From Mycolicibacterium malmesburyense (GTDB taxonomy: Bacteria > Actinomycetota > Actinomycetes > Mycobacteriales > Mycobacteriaceae): a stretch of 64,000 nt of DNA. The stretch is taken from positions 108,238 through 172,237 of the forward strand of contig NZ_CVTB01000111.1 in assembly GCF_001050015.1 (NCBI RefSeq). The letters run 5' to 3'. Both the position numbers and the translations under genes were made by a program. Numbering within the stretch: the first letter of the stretch is position 1; every line of letters begins with the position of its first letter. The notes under the pieces are model-generated. The model had not been told where the DNA came from. It did not search any database and was given only the letters and a program-made list of their open reading frames with translations. Below, in pieces: positions 1 through 8,916 of the stretch.

Positions 1-124
1 GCAGCACGTTCGCGAGAACCTCGCCAACTACAAGGTGCCGCGCCAGATCACCGTCCTCGATGAACTGCCGCGCGGCAGCACCGGCAAGGTGGCGCGGAAG
101 GACCTTCTCGACCGGGTCGACTAG
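1..124 (+). CDS. Acyl-CoA synthetase (AMP-forming), C-terminal end only
   Basis: Only the last 40 codons lie in the window, in frame from base 2 to the TAG at 122-124. The peptide contains NYKVPRQ, then LPRGSTGKVARKDL. This is the usual C-terminal end of ANL-family acyl-CoA ligases (FadD type), where the lysine of the P-x-G-K motif takes part in adenylate formation. The substrate cannot be judged from so short a piece. It converges on the WS/DGAT gene, and the two stop codons share the palindrome CTAG at 121-124. Confidence 0.85.
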   Translation, partial: QHVRENLANYKVPRQITVLDELPRGSTGKVARKDLLDRVD

Positions 125-1554
125 CGGGCCGCTCGCGCCGGGGCCATCGCCGTACCCACCACGGACAAGGCGGGAAGGTCTGCGGCAGAGCGGATCTCGT
201 CGAGTCCGTGCACCATGGCGTCGGTTGCTTCGTGGATGTCATTGAAGGTTCGGTCGTCGGACAGGATCGAGATGTCGACCTGGTCGACGTAGCTCCACAC
301 CGTCATGTTGAACGCGCTACCGGCAGAGAGCACGCCGATCGAGTAGATCTCGCTCACCGGGGCGCCGCCGATGTGGCCGCGTCGGCGCGGTCCCGGCACG
401 CTCGACACCGCGACGTTCATCAGCGGATTGTGCTTGGCGCGCTGGCTCTGCCAGCGCAGTAGTGCCGGTGTCAGCGGGGGAGGCAGGTATTCCATCAGCT
501 GGCCCTGCAGTTTGGGGCCGAGCAGTTCATAGTTCTCTTTGGCCCGCCCCGTCGCCAACGAGGTCAGCCGGACCCGTTCGAGCGGATCATCGATGTGAAC
601 GGGAAGAGATACCGACAGCCCACCGATTTCGTTGCCGGTGATCCGGTCGGGGGACAGGTCCGTGCTGACCGGGACCGACGCCATCAACGGACGGTCCGCG
701 CGCCCGTCGTAACGCAACAACAGTTCTCGCAGCCCACCCGCCGCAGTGGCCAGCACAAGATCGTTGAACGTCACCTCGAGCTGCTTGGCCGTCTCCTTGA
801 TCTCGGCCAGCGACAGCGACGCGGTGGCGAACGTGCGTCCCGGCGAGACCACGTGGTTGAGGAACGTCGGCGGCGTGCGGAACATCTTCGCCAGGTCCGG
901 TTGCTCGGCGCGCTCTTTGGCGCGGCGCCGCAACTTGGTGAACCCCCGGACGGCGTCACGGGTGAGAGTGGGCAGCGCAGCGACGTTCGTGGCGTGGTCG
1001 CGCATCGCAAACTTCATCAGCTCTGAGCGACCCGGGCTGTCACAGACGGCGTAATCCTCGTGCTCGTGCTGCGTGCCGTCCGCGAGATCCATCAGCCGCG
1101 CAAGCAGATTCGCCGATGCCACACCATCGGCCAGTGTGTGGTGCACCTTGCCGATGAGCGCGAACCGCTCGTCGGCCATTCCCTCGGCGAAGTGGAACTC
1201 CCACAGCGGCCGGCTGCGGTCGAGCGGCGTGCTGGCGATCCGGCCGATGACCTCGTCGAGCTCGCGGCGACCACCCGGGCTCGGCACGTGCACACGGCGC
1301 AGGTGGTAGTCGAGATCCACCGGGCAGTCCTCGAGCCACATCGGATGGTGCAACTTCCAGGGGATGTCGACGAGCCGGTAGCGCAGCGGGTCGAGCAGGT
1401 GCAGTCGCCGGGCGATGGTTCGCCGGAAGTGATCGAAGGTGAAGTCACCGTCGAACTCGGCGGCGTTGATGATCGCGACCTTCAAGGTGTGCGTGTGCAG
1501 GTTGGGGGTCTCGCTGTAGAGCAGCATGGCGTCCATGCCGTTGAGTCGCTTCAC
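121..1554 (-). CDS. WS/DGAT family O-acyltransferase
   Basis: A 477-residue protein of the wax ester synthase/diacylglycerol acyltransferase family, which moves an acyl group from acyl-CoA to an alcohol or diacylglycerol to make storage lipid. The N-terminus (RLNGMDAMLLYSETPNLHTH) is typical of mycobacterial members, and the active-site HHxxxDG motif is present at about residues 138-144 (HHTLADG). Length is normal for the family. The start is GTG at 1554; an ATG six codons in is an alternative. It lies 101 bp beyond the last gene of the upstream minus-strand operon, so it may be a separate unit. The acceptor is unknown. Confidence 0.9.
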   Translation of the reverse strand: MKRLNGMDAMLLYSETPNLHTHTLKVAIINAAEFDGDFTFDHFRRTIARRLHLLDPLRYRLVDIPWKLHHPMWLEDCPVDLDYHLRRVHVPSPGGRRELDEVIGRIASTPLDRSRPLWEFHFAEGMADERFALIGKVHHTLADGVASANLLARLMDLADGTQHEHEDYAVCDSPGRSELMKFAMRDHATNVAALPTLTRDAVRGFTKLRRRAKERAEQPDLAKMFRTPPTFLNHVVSPGRTFATASLSLAEIKETAKQLEVTFNDLVLATAAGGLRELLLRYDGRADRPLMASVPVSTDLSPDRITGNEIGGLSVSLPVHIDDPLERVRLTSLATGRAKENYELLGPKLQGQLMEYLPPPLTPALLRWQSQRAKHNPLMNVAVSSVPGPRRRGHIGGAPVSEIYSIGVLSAGSAFNMTVWSYVDQVDISILSDDRTFNDIHEATDAMVHGLDEIRSAADLPALSVVGTAMAPARAAR

Positions 1555-1655
1555 ATCCCCACCCCCTGCGGACCGTCGGTGTCCAAGGGCTCCATCGAAC
1601 CACTCCGACGGTGATGATCGGGGGGTTTCAGTCAGCGGGAGCGCGGAACGCCTGC

Positions 1656-2660
1656 TCAGTTGACGGCGGGGATGACTTTGTCGGCGAAAAGCTGGGCGTA
1701 CTCGACGAACCGTTCAACGGGCAGTCCGGGGGGCCGCAGCATCATGAAATGTTCGACGGGTATTCGCTCGCGCATCGCGCGGAAGTGAGCGACGGCCTGA
1801 TCCGGCGTCATGATCTGGAGGATTCCGCCGCGTTTGAAGGTATCGATATCCATCTGCTGCGTCGCGGCGTTGGCCATACCGATCGCGTTGTCCTCGTTGA
1901 TCCATGCGCCGTAGCTGGAGAACACGTGGTGGTAGAAGGGGGCGAGCTCCTCGAGAGCTTCGTCGGGATCCTCGGCAACTGTGAAGAACAGCCCGGGAAT
2001 ACGGATGGCTGCGGTGGCCGGATCTCTCCCGCGGAGTCGCAGTTTGGCGAGATAGGAGTCGCAGACCTCTTCATTTCCGAGGTAGCCGTCGGCGTGAACG
2101 GCGACCCGCTCGAGGGCCCGGTCCGTGAATCCGCCGATGTAGAGAGGAATTTGTCCGCGCGGTGGCGCGGGAGTGATTCGCGCGTCCTTGACGGTGTAGT
2201 GCTTTCCCGCGAAGTCCACCGTCTCGCCGGCCCACAGTGCGCGAACGATGTGCAGGAACTCGTCGAAACGAGTTCCACGCCGGTTGAACGACTCTCCGTA
2301 CATCTCGTATTCGCGGCGCCGGTAACCGATCGCGAGCGCTGTCTCGAGCCGGCCGTCGGAAAGGATGTCGAGAACAGCGCACTCTTCGGCGAAGCGCACG
2401 GGGTGATAGAGAGGCCCGATCGCGACGGCCGCGCCGATACGAAGCGTCGATGTTCGTGCCGCCATTGCTGCCAAAACCAGATTCGGCGTCGGGAGATAAC
2501 CGTCGTCGGCACCGTGATGCTCGGGTAACCATGCGCCGCGAAACCCGACCGTCTCAGTCCAGGCAACTATGTCGAGCGTCTCCCGATACACGTCGACCGA
2601 GGGGCGCCGCCACTGCTCGGGATTCCGCATGTCGTACAGATAACCGAAGGTGAGCGCCAC
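1656..2660 (-). CDS. LLM-class flavin/F420-dependent oxidoreductase
   Basis: A 334-residue luciferase-like monooxygenase-fold protein. Visible family marks are the early WLPEHHGADDGY segment, the strand-turn ending in TLRIG, and SDGRLETALAIGYRRREYEM, which forms part of the cofactor pocket. Such proteins use FMNH2 or F420 to oxidise or reduce small hydrophobic substrates; cofactor and substrate cannot be fixed here. The start is GTG at 2660. It follows the kinase-like gene by 19 bp and is the last member of the operon beginning at 9359. A close relative lies at 30210-31247. Confidence 0.88.
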   Translation of the reverse strand: MALTFGYLYDMRNPEQWRRPSVDVYRETLDIVAWTETVGFRGAWLPEHHGADDGYLPTPNLVLAAMAARTSTLRIGAAVAIGPLYHPVRFAEECAVLDILSDGRLETALAIGYRRREYEMYGESFNRRGTRFDEFLHIVRALWAGETVDFAGKHYTVKDARITPAPPRGQIPLYIGGFTDRALERVAVHADGYLGNEEVCDSYLAKLRLRGRDPATAAIRIPGLFFTVAEDPDEALEELAPFYHHVFSSYGAWINEDNAIGMANAATQQMDIDTFKRGGILQIMTPDQAVAHFRAMRERIPVEHFMMLRPPGLPVERFVEYAQLFADKVIPAVN

Positions 2661-2679
2661 GGGTCTTACCTACCGCGCG

Positions 2680-3711
2680 TCATCCGACGCTACCGGCCAA
2701 TGATCGAGCCATGTCGGCGGCGGTGGCGACCGACTGCAGCACCATGGACCCGAATGCGTCGGCGACCTCGCGGTCGCCGTCCGGAGACGTCGCGTTCCGC
2801 GCATAGGTTCGTTCCAGCACGATGCCGATCTTGAAGTTGGCCAACACCAGGTAATAGTCGAGGTTGTCGGTCGGCAGGCCGCTGATGTTCTCGTAGTGCT
2901 CCAGTAGTTCACTGCGCGGCGGCATGCCCTCCATCGGCAGGTAGAAATCCGTCTTCGGCTCTTCACCGTCGTAGCCGAGGACCGCCCAGGCGAGGTCCAG
3001 CAAGGGGTCGCCGACCGTGGTCATCTCCCAGTCCACCAACGCGGCCAATCGTGCCGGTGCACCGTGGGCGAACATCACGTTGGCGAACTGGTAGTCGCCG
3101 TGCATGATGCCTGGCGTGAAGTGTTCGGGCCGGTTGGCTCGGAGCCAATCGGCGGCGATGTCCAACCCCGGCAGCTCACGAACCTGAAAACCCGAGAGAA
3201 ACGACAACCAACGGTCGACCTGGCGTTCGTGGAAGCCCTCTGGCCGGCCGAAGCCCTCGAGACCCTGTGCCCGCCAGTCCACCCGTGCCAATTTCGCGGC
3301 GCCCTCGACCAACTGGAACGCAAGTCCGCGTCGGGCCTCCAGATCGGTGTCGAAGGGCGCCGCCCAGCCCCTGTCCATCGGGCTCCACCCGTCGATCTCG
3401 GCCATGACATAGAACGGTTTGCCCAGCACTTCACCCGTCTCGTCCGCAGCGATCAATTCTGCCTGTGGGACATCTGTACCCGACAGGGCGCGCACCAGGC
3501 GGATCTCGCGCAGCAGGTCGGCCAGTCGCCGCTCATCAGCGCGATCACCCGGCATCCTCATGACCATCCGGCTCCCGCCGCGTTGGATCACGTACAGCGC
3601 GTTCTGGGACCCACCTGAAAGATGCTGCAGCACAGGCAGTTCACCGCTTCCGGTCACTTCCTGTTCGTCGAGCCATCGGCTCAGGCGGTGGACGTCGATG
3701 CTATTGTTCAC
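2680..3711 (-). CDS. Aminoglycoside phosphotransferase-family kinase-like protein
   Basis: A 343-residue protein of the APH/choline-kinase fold, resembling the kinase-like domain of the ACAD10/11 group. The catalytic loop is HGDYQFAN at about 204-211 and the metal-binding Asp lies in LVDWE at about 227. Actinobacterial members often sit among acyl-CoA dehydrogenase genes, and a role in phosphorylating a hydroxylated acyl intermediate is plausible but inferred. Start GTG at 3711 is preceded by AGGAG at suitable spacing. It is in the same operon as the genes on both sides (gaps 31 and 19 bp). A second APH-family protein is at 39867-40946. Confidence 0.85.
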   Translation of the reverse strand: MNNSIDVHRLSRWLDEQEVTGSGELPVLQHLSGGSQNALYVIQRGGSRMVMRMPGDRADERRLADLLREIRLVRALSGTDVPQAELIAADETGEVLGKPFYVMAEIDGWSPMDRGWAAPFDTDLEARRGLAFQLVEGAAKLARVDWRAQGLEGFGRPEGFHERQVDRWLSFLSGFQVRELPGLDIAADWLRANRPEHFTPGIMHGDYQFANVMFAHGAPARLAALVDWEMTTVGDPLLDLAWAVLGYDGEEPKTDFYLPMEGMPPRSELLEHYENISGLPTDNLDYYLVLANFKIGIVLERTYARNATSPDGDREVADAFGSMVLQSVATAADMARSLAGSVG

Positions 3712-3742
3712 GAAAGCGCTCCTGTTTATGTCCGGACTCGAT

Positions 3743-4093
3743 TCACGCAGTGGCTTTGGGACCGCGAGGATTCCAGAACGACAGACGCCAACTGGACATG
3801 TCCAGGCAGTCGGACATGACGATTCTTCCGGCCGCCACGCCCTCCTGGATCTTGTTCAGGATGGCATCGACATCGCCTTCCATCTCGTAGATGATCGCGT
3901 ACCGGTGCTCGGGTGCTGTTCCGCCCTCCATGTGATAAATGTCGGCGTCCTTGAGGTCGTAGCGTTGCGCCGACAGCATCCCGGGAATGGCGAGCAGGTC
4001 GGGAATGTGGACGTTGTCGTACCAGTCGTTGAACTCGTCGTCCCTGCCCTCCAACGGGTTTGAGAAGACGATCTGGATAAATCTGTCGGACAT
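3743..4093 (-). CDS. EthD-like dimeric alpha/beta-barrel protein
   Basis: A 116-residue protein with the look of an EthD/ferredoxin-like dimeric barrel: an opening strand (FIQIVFSNP), then DEFNDWYDNVHIPDLLAIPG, where the W-Y...H-P pattern is typical of these small proteins, and a closing strand near SWRLSFW. No catalytic function can be assigned. Family members occur in P450 or aromatic catabolic clusters as small accessory proteins or isomerases. Start ATG at 4093 has AGGAG six bases upstream. It lies 18 bp after the SDR in the operon. Confidence 0.7.
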   Translation of the reverse strand: MSDRFIQIVFSNPLEGRDDEFNDWYDNVHIPDLLAIPGMLSAQRYDLKDADIYHMEGGTAPEHRYAIIYEMEGDVDAILNKIQEGVAAGRIVMSDCLDMSSWRLSFWNPRGPKATA

Positions 4094-4111
4094 GTTGCTC
4101 CTGTTCTGATC

Positions 4112-4870
4112 TCAGGTGGTCTGTTCCATCGCGACGATCCATTCTTCGTAGTCGGTTGCCTTCGCGGACAACAGTTCCTGGCCGAGGGTCGAGTCCAGGA
4201 TGAGGAAGCGCTCCGCGTCGATCGCATGGACCAAGCGGTCGGCAACCTGCGCAGGAGTCGCGGCATTCTGCATTATCGGGTGGTCGGTCGGCATGCCGTC
4301 AGCCAGCAGCATCGGCGTCAGCATCGGGCCCGGGCAGAAGCACGAGACCTTGATCCCTCTCGGTCGGTACGTCGCGGCCAGCCACTCCGAAAACCCTAAA
4401 GCCGCTTTCTTGGTCACCGAGTAGGCGGGCTTGTCGGGGTGTAGCGCCAAAGCGACGATCGACGCAGTCTGAAGAAGATAACCCTCGCCGCGCGCGAGCA
4501 TCGCCGGCAGCACTTCCCGGACGGCGTACACGTGCGACATCACATGCAGGCGCCAGCTCACGTCCCACAGCTCGTCATCGGCGATGCTGCCGTGCTGAGC
4601 AGGACCGGTGTAACCGGCGTTGCTGAACCAGATGTCGACATCGCCGTAGGTCTGGCGGGCCAGGTCTGCAACGGCGCGGACGTTCTCCTCCACCGTGATG
4701 TCGCACGCCAAGCCTACGGTGTCGACCGCTTTGCAGACACGCTCGATACCCTCCGGGTTCTTGTCGGTGACAACCACTTTCGCGCCTTCACCGGCGAACC
4801 GGTACGCGCATGCTTCACCGATTCCGCTCCCGGCCCCGGTGATGACGACGACTTTGTCGCGCAGCTGCAT
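4112..4870 (-). CDS. Short-chain dehydrogenase/reductase (SDR)
   Basis: A 252-residue classical SDR. The NAD(P)-binding motif TGAGSGIG is at about residues 11-18, NAG at about 85-87, and the catalytic YSVTK follows a serine-containing strand (LLQTASIVAL). It probably interconverts a hydroxyl and a keto group on an intermediate of the local pathway. Its ATG directly abuts the amidohydrolase stop codon (no spacer), so translation is probably coupled. The short C-terminal tail is unremarkable. Confidence 0.9.
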   Translation of the reverse strand: MQLRDKVVVITGAGSGIGEACAYRFAGEGAKVVVTDKNPEGIERVCKAVDTVGLACDITVEENVRAVADLARQTYGDVDIWFSNAGYTGPAQHGSIADDELWDVSWRLHVMSHVYAVREVLPAMLARGEGYLLQTASIVALALHPDKPAYSVTKKAALGFSEWLAATYRPRGIKVSCFCPGPMLTPMLLADGMPTDHPIMQNAATPAQVADRLVHAIDAERFLILDSTLGQELLSAKATDYEEWIVAMEQTT

Positions 4871-6127
4871 CTAAAAGGCCCGCTCTGAAGATGCCATCGC
4901 GGGGCGCAACTCGCTGACCGACTTGACGCTGATGTCCCAGTCGCCGACCTGAGCACGCAGCGCTCCCACCGTTGCCTGTTCACGCGGGATGTGCGCGAAC
5001 GGATCGTACCGGAAGTGCCGCATGGCGTTGAGATGCGTGATCTTGTTTATCTCCTCGTCGGGGACGTCGACGAGCGACTTCATCAGCACCTCCGGCGCTT
5101 GCGGCCACGTGGTGTCCGAGTGCGGGTAATCACACTCCCAGGTGATGTTGTCGATGTTCAGGTGATGACGGTTCTCGATGCCCACGAAATCGTCGATGAA
5201 GCAGAAGATCACGTGCTCCTTGAAGATCTCGGAGGGCAGCCGATCACCGAGATCCATGCCGCTCCAGTGCTGCGTGTGCTTGTAGATGTAGTCCACCCGC
5301 TCGCAGAAGTACGGCAGCCATCCGGTGCCCCCTTCGGACAGGGCAATACGAAGCGAGGGGAATTTCCGGAAGACCGGGCTCCACAGCAGATCGGCTGCGG
5401 AGGAGAACAATCCGATCGGAGAGAGGGTATAGATGAGCTCGATGGGTGCATCCGGCGACGTCATGGGTGGCGCAGAATTCGACCCGAGGTGGATGCACAC
5501 GACGGTGCCCTCGTCGGCACAGGCCTCCCAGAACGGATCCCAGTGCTCGTCGTAGATGCTCGGCAGGCCCAGGTCATAAGGGCTGGAGGAAAAGGTCACG
5601 GCATGGCACCCACGTGCAGCGAGGCGCCGCACTTCGGCGGCGGTACCCTCCGGGTCCCACATCATGGGTAGGCCCAAGGGGATGATGCGGCCGGGGTGTG
5701 TGCCGGCCCAGTCTTCGACGTGCCAATCGTTGTAAGCGCGCACCATCGCCGCGGCCTGGTCCTTGTCCGCGGTCTCCATGAACAGCTGGCCGCAGAACCG
5801 GGGGAAGGACGGAAAGCACAGCGAACCGAGAACGCCATTGGCGTTCATGTCCTTGACCCGTGCGTCGATGTCGTAGCAGCCCAGCCGGATCTCTTCGATC
5901 GATGTGGGTTCCATGCCGAATTCGCTCGGCGGACGGCCCGCTACGGCGTTGAGCGCGGGGTTGAGAATCTCCTGGTTCTCGTAGGTCCAGGCCATCGTGC
6001 CGTCGTCGCGGCGGATGAATCGGGGTGCCTTGTCTTCGTACTTCTTGGGCACCCGCCCCTCGAACATGTGGGCCGGTTCGATCACATGGTCGTCCACGCT
6101 CACCAGGATCAGATCATCAACGTTCAT
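4871..6127 (-). CDS. Amidohydrolase-family metal-dependent hydrolase
   Basis: A 418-residue protein of the amidohydrolase-2 (ACMSD-like) group. It opens with VSVDDHVIEP, has a metal-binding His in CIHLGS, and has the late ECDYPHSD motif carrying the catalytic Asp. The group hydrolyses or decarboxylates ring or acyl compounds. I place the start at ATG 6127 because AGGAAG lies just upstream; the reading frame is open for 14 more codons but those are lysine-rich and poorly protein-like. A clear paralogue is at 53257-54552, sharing VPKKY/LPKKY, GVLGSLCFPSFP-like and YNDWHVE segments. Confidence 0.88.
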   Translation of the reverse strand: MNVDDLILVSVDDHVIEPAHMFEGRVPKKYEDKAPRFIRRDDGTMAWTYENQEILNPALNAVAGRPPSEFGMEPTSIEEIRLGCYDIDARVKDMNANGVLGSLCFPSFPRFCGQLFMETADKDQAAAMVRAYNDWHVEDWAGTHPGRIIPLGLPMMWDPEGTAAEVRRLAARGCHAVTFSSSPYDLGLPSIYDEHWDPFWEACADEGTVVCIHLGSNSAPPMTSPDAPIELIYTLSPIGLFSSAADLLWSPVFRKFPSLRIALSEGGTGWLPYFCERVDYIYKHTQHWSGMDLGDRLPSEIFKEHVIFCFIDDFVGIENRHHLNIDNITWECDYPHSDTTWPQAPEVLMKSLVDVPDEEINKITHLNAMRHFRYDPFAHIPREQATVGALRAQVGDWDISVKSVSELRPAMASSERAF

Positions 6128-6175
6128 TTTCTTCCTTTTCTTCGGCGGTTCGCCGCAACGGTTGTGCACAACGGA

Positions 6176-7762
6176 TCAACCCATCAGGTCGAGCATCAAT
6201 CGCTCACTGAATTCCGACTCCTCGGCCCACGCCACATTGGCCGCCATGGCCTGCGTCCACACGGACACCGCACGGGCTGAGTCATGATCAGCAGCCGCGC
6301 TGACGAACTGTGAGAAAAGGCCCTGAGTCCGGCGATTGGATTTCGTGACCCAGGGAAGGCCCGTTACGTCGGCCGTGATGCTCGGTTCGACGGCAACGCG
6401 AACCCAGTGCAGAATCTCGGCGATCACGGTGAGGCCGGGATTCTTGACGGCAGAGAATGCGATCTTCTCTGCCTCTCGATAAGTGGTGACGAACCTCGCG
6501 GTGTCTTCGACGGATTCGGCGAGGTCGGTGTTGATGCCGTTGAGAACGGTGAGTTGTCTCGCTCCGATCCGCGATGCGACCAGACCCATGATGGAGGGTT
6601 CGATCAGCCGAAGTCCCCGGTGAAAGTCGGCCAGGGTGGTGCCGCGCGCTTCAAGCACGATCCCGGCCAATTTGGCGGCGACACGTGTGGTGGGAGTCCG
6701 GATGGCAGCCCCGGCCCGGTCGCCCGTGCGCAGATCCAGAAGGAACTCCATCTCCAGAATGCGTAAGGCCTCCCGCAGTGTGGGTCTGGATATGTCGAAT
6801 TCGGCGGCCAACTCGGCCAACGGCGGCAGGCGGTCCCCCTCACCCAGCCGGCCTTCGGCGATACGCGCTCGGATCTCGGTGGCCACCACAGACGCCCGGC
6901 GGGGTGCCGATTCGCCACTGTCGTGCCCGGCCTGGGCCCGCCACAGCGGTGTGACATCGATCGGTTGCCGGCTGACGTTCCGGCTTACCAGCATCCGATT
7001 GGTGGTGTAAAGATAGTCGCTCCAAGTATTTTGGGCGAGCGCCCCGTCCCCGCGCCTGGCCGCGTCCAGGAAGGCGCTGTGGCTGACCACCACGCGCCGA
7101 GCTATCTGCTCGGCCGAAGAGTTGTCGGTGCTGCCGATGGAGGAGTAGACCTGCCCGGCGTAGATATCCCGGAAGACGCCGGCGATGACCGCAAGGGTGC
7201 GGTTTCCGGACAGCTCGATGACGGCCTGGTCGAAGGCCGACATCGCGGTGACGAAGGCGAGCGGACTGTCGGCCGCCCGTTCCGCATCGTGGAGTTCGAC
7301 CAGCGTTTCGATGTCTTCGAATCCGGCTTGGGCAGCGAGTAATTCCGCTGCCGGCGGTTCAACGACCGTGCGCACCTCTTCCAGATGAGCGAGGGTGGTC
7401 TTGCGCAGTTGCAGAAGAAGCGCCACGTATCGGGCCACCGCGTCCAGGCCGGGCCGCCGGACCACCGCGCCACCGCCGCGGCCGCGCCTGATCTCGACGA
7501 GCTGCTGGGACTCCAGGATCCGCAGCGCCTCGCGCAGTGTCTCGCGGGAAATCTGCAGTTGCGCGGTCAGGTCTGCTTCGGGTGGGAGCTGCTGATCGGC
7601 GGCGAGCTGGCCGCTGAGGATCTGGCGCCGAAGGTCGTCGGCGAGCAGATGCGAAACCTTCCTGGTGTTGCGCCTCGGCAGGGCGCGCCACACCGGGTCG
7701 CCACCGTCCATGGTCACAGGTGTGACGGCTTCGCGGGTCTGCGTCTCGCGGTTTTCGGTCAT
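6176..7762 (-). CDS. Double GntR/FCD (FadR-type) transcription regulator
   Basis: A 528-residue protein made of two complete FadR-type regulators in tandem: winged helix 1 (about 36-102, with LQISRETLREALRILE), FCD domain 1 (about 107-255), winged helix 2 (about 288-357, with FDISRPTLREALRILE) and FCD domain 2 (about 358-515). Ordinary members are near 230-250 residues and work as homodimers, so this looks like a covalent pseudo-dimer. The start is ATG 7762, because it overlaps the thiolase stop (ATGA, 7759-7762); a start nine codons earlier would break that coupling. FCD domains normally bind organic or fatty acid-like ligands. It is a candidate regulator of the five motif-bearing promoters, by inference. 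Confidence 0.9.
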   Translation of the reverse strand: MTENRETQTREAVTPVTMDGGDPVWRALPRRNTRKVSHLLADDLRRQILSGQLAADQQLPPEADLTAQLQISRETLREALRILESQQLVEIRRGRGGGAVVRRPGLDAVARYVALLLQLRKTTLAHLEEVRTVVEPPAAELLAAQAGFEDIETLVELHDAERAADSPLAFVTAMSAFDQAVIELSGNRTLAVIAGVFRDIYAGQVYSSIGSTDNSSAEQIARRVVVSHSAFLDAARRGDGALAQNTWSDYLYTTNRMLVSRNVSRQPIDVTPLWRAQAGHDSGESAPRRASVVATEIRARIAEGRLGEGDRLPPLAELAAEFDISRPTLREALRILEMEFLLDLRTGDRAGAAIRTPTTRVAAKLAGIVLEARGTTLADFHRGLRLIEPSIMGLVASRIGARQLTVLNGINTDLAESVEDTARFVTTYREAEKIAFSAVKNPGLTVIAEILHWVRVAVEPSITADVTGLPWVTKSNRRTQGLFSQFVSAAADHDSARAVSVWTQAMAANVAWAEESEFSERLMLDLMG

Positions 7763-8916
7763 ACCGCAGTCAATACCATCGCGCCGCATTGTGGATACAG
7801 GCCGCTTGCCACCAATGCGACCTGAGCCTCGGGAACCTGCCGGGCCCCGCCCTGACCTCGCAGTTGCAGCACCGCCTCATTCAAGAGGCCGATTCCGTGG
7901 AGTCGGCCTTCGGCAAGCTGGCCGCCCGCTGTGTTCAGGGGGAAGTCGCCACCTGGCGCCAGGCGGTTTCCATCGCCTACCCAGTCGCCGAATTCCCCTC
8001 GAGCGCAGGCGCCGAGCGTTTCGATCCACGCCACGGTCACCGGTGTGAAGCCATCGTAGAGTTGCGCGACGTCGACATCATCGATCGTCACCGATGACCT
8101 GCGCCATAGCCGCTGAGCGCAATCGGCCATACCTCCGTAGAGGAAGTCGACATCGAAGACCCAGTCCGCGCCGCGTCCGGTGGCGTAGCTCATCGCATCG
8201 ACCAGCACCGCGGGTTGGCGTAGATCCTTTGCACGCTCGGCGGTGGTGATGACGGTGGCCACCGCGCCGTTCACGGGGTAATCGCAGTCGAGTACGCGCA
8301 GCGGGTCGACGATCATCCGTGAGGACAGATAGTCGTCCATGGTGACTTCGTCCCGCAGCACGGCACGGGGGTTGAGTGCAGACCACCTTCGTGCGTTGAC
8401 CGCGATGCGGCCGAAATCTTCTTCCGGGCGTTCGTACTCATCCATCCAGCGGCGCTTCTTCAGCGCGAGATTCACCAGGATGCCGCCGAGGTAGCCGTAG
8501 GGGGTGAGGAATTGGTCGCGTCCGGTGATCTCGGCCGGCCCGCTGACCACACCTCCCTGGTGGCCGGCGGCGCGGGTCAGGCACCGGAAGGTGAGTACGG
8601 TTTCACACACCCCGGAGGCCACGGCCATGACGCCCGCGAGGGCGCCAGCCATTCCCGACGGGTTCGATGCCATGATGTCGGCGAAAGCGGCCAGGTCTGG
8701 CACCCCGAGCAGTCGCGCCATATCCTGGGCGCCAGGCGATTCCGGCCCGAACTTGTACTCGAAGATGCCATCGATGTCTGTTGCGTTCAGCCCGGCATCC
8801 GCCAACGCATCGGCGGTCGCCGCGAGCGCGAGCGAGTTCGGGTGGGGCTCGCCCTTGCGGCTCAGTTCGGAGTAGCCGACGCCGACGATTGCGACGGGAC
8901 GGGTCAATGAACTCAT
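7759..8916 (-). CDS. Thiolase-like (Ltp2/SCP-x type) protein, probable acyl-CoA retro-aldolase
   Basis: A 385-residue thiolase-fold protein starting VAIVGVGYSEL. Where thiolases have the nucleophilic Cys it reads MASNPSGMAG, and the late GHP motif is replaced (GGQLAEGRLHGIG). That pattern matches the lipid-transfer/Ltp2 group, which with a DUF35 partner cleaves beta-hydroxyacyl-CoA side chains instead of doing thiolysis. The DUF35 partner is encoded immediately upstream with overlapping stop and start (TGATG at 8914-8918). The frame is open for 97 more codons upstream, but these overlap the DUF35 gene and read as arginine-rich noise, so ATG 8916 is the start. Confidence 0.85.
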   Translation of the reverse strand: MSSLTRPVAIVGVGYSELSRKGEPHPNSLALAATADALADAGLNATDIDGIFEYKFGPESPGAQDMARLLGVPDLAAFADIMASNPSGMAGALAGVMAVASGVCETVLTFRCLTRAAGHQGGVVSGPAEITGRDQFLTPYGYLGGILVNLALKKRRWMDEYERPEEDFGRIAVNARRWSALNPRAVLRDEVTMDDYLSSRMIVDPLRVLDCDYPVNGAVATVITTAERAKDLRQPAVLVDAMSYATGRGADWVFDVDFLYGGMADCAQRLWRRSSVTIDDVDVAQLYDGFTPVTVAWIETLGACARGEFGDWVGDGNRLAPGGDFPLNTAGGQLAEGRLHGIGLLNEAVLQLRGQGGARQVPEAQVALVASGLYPQCGAMVLTAV

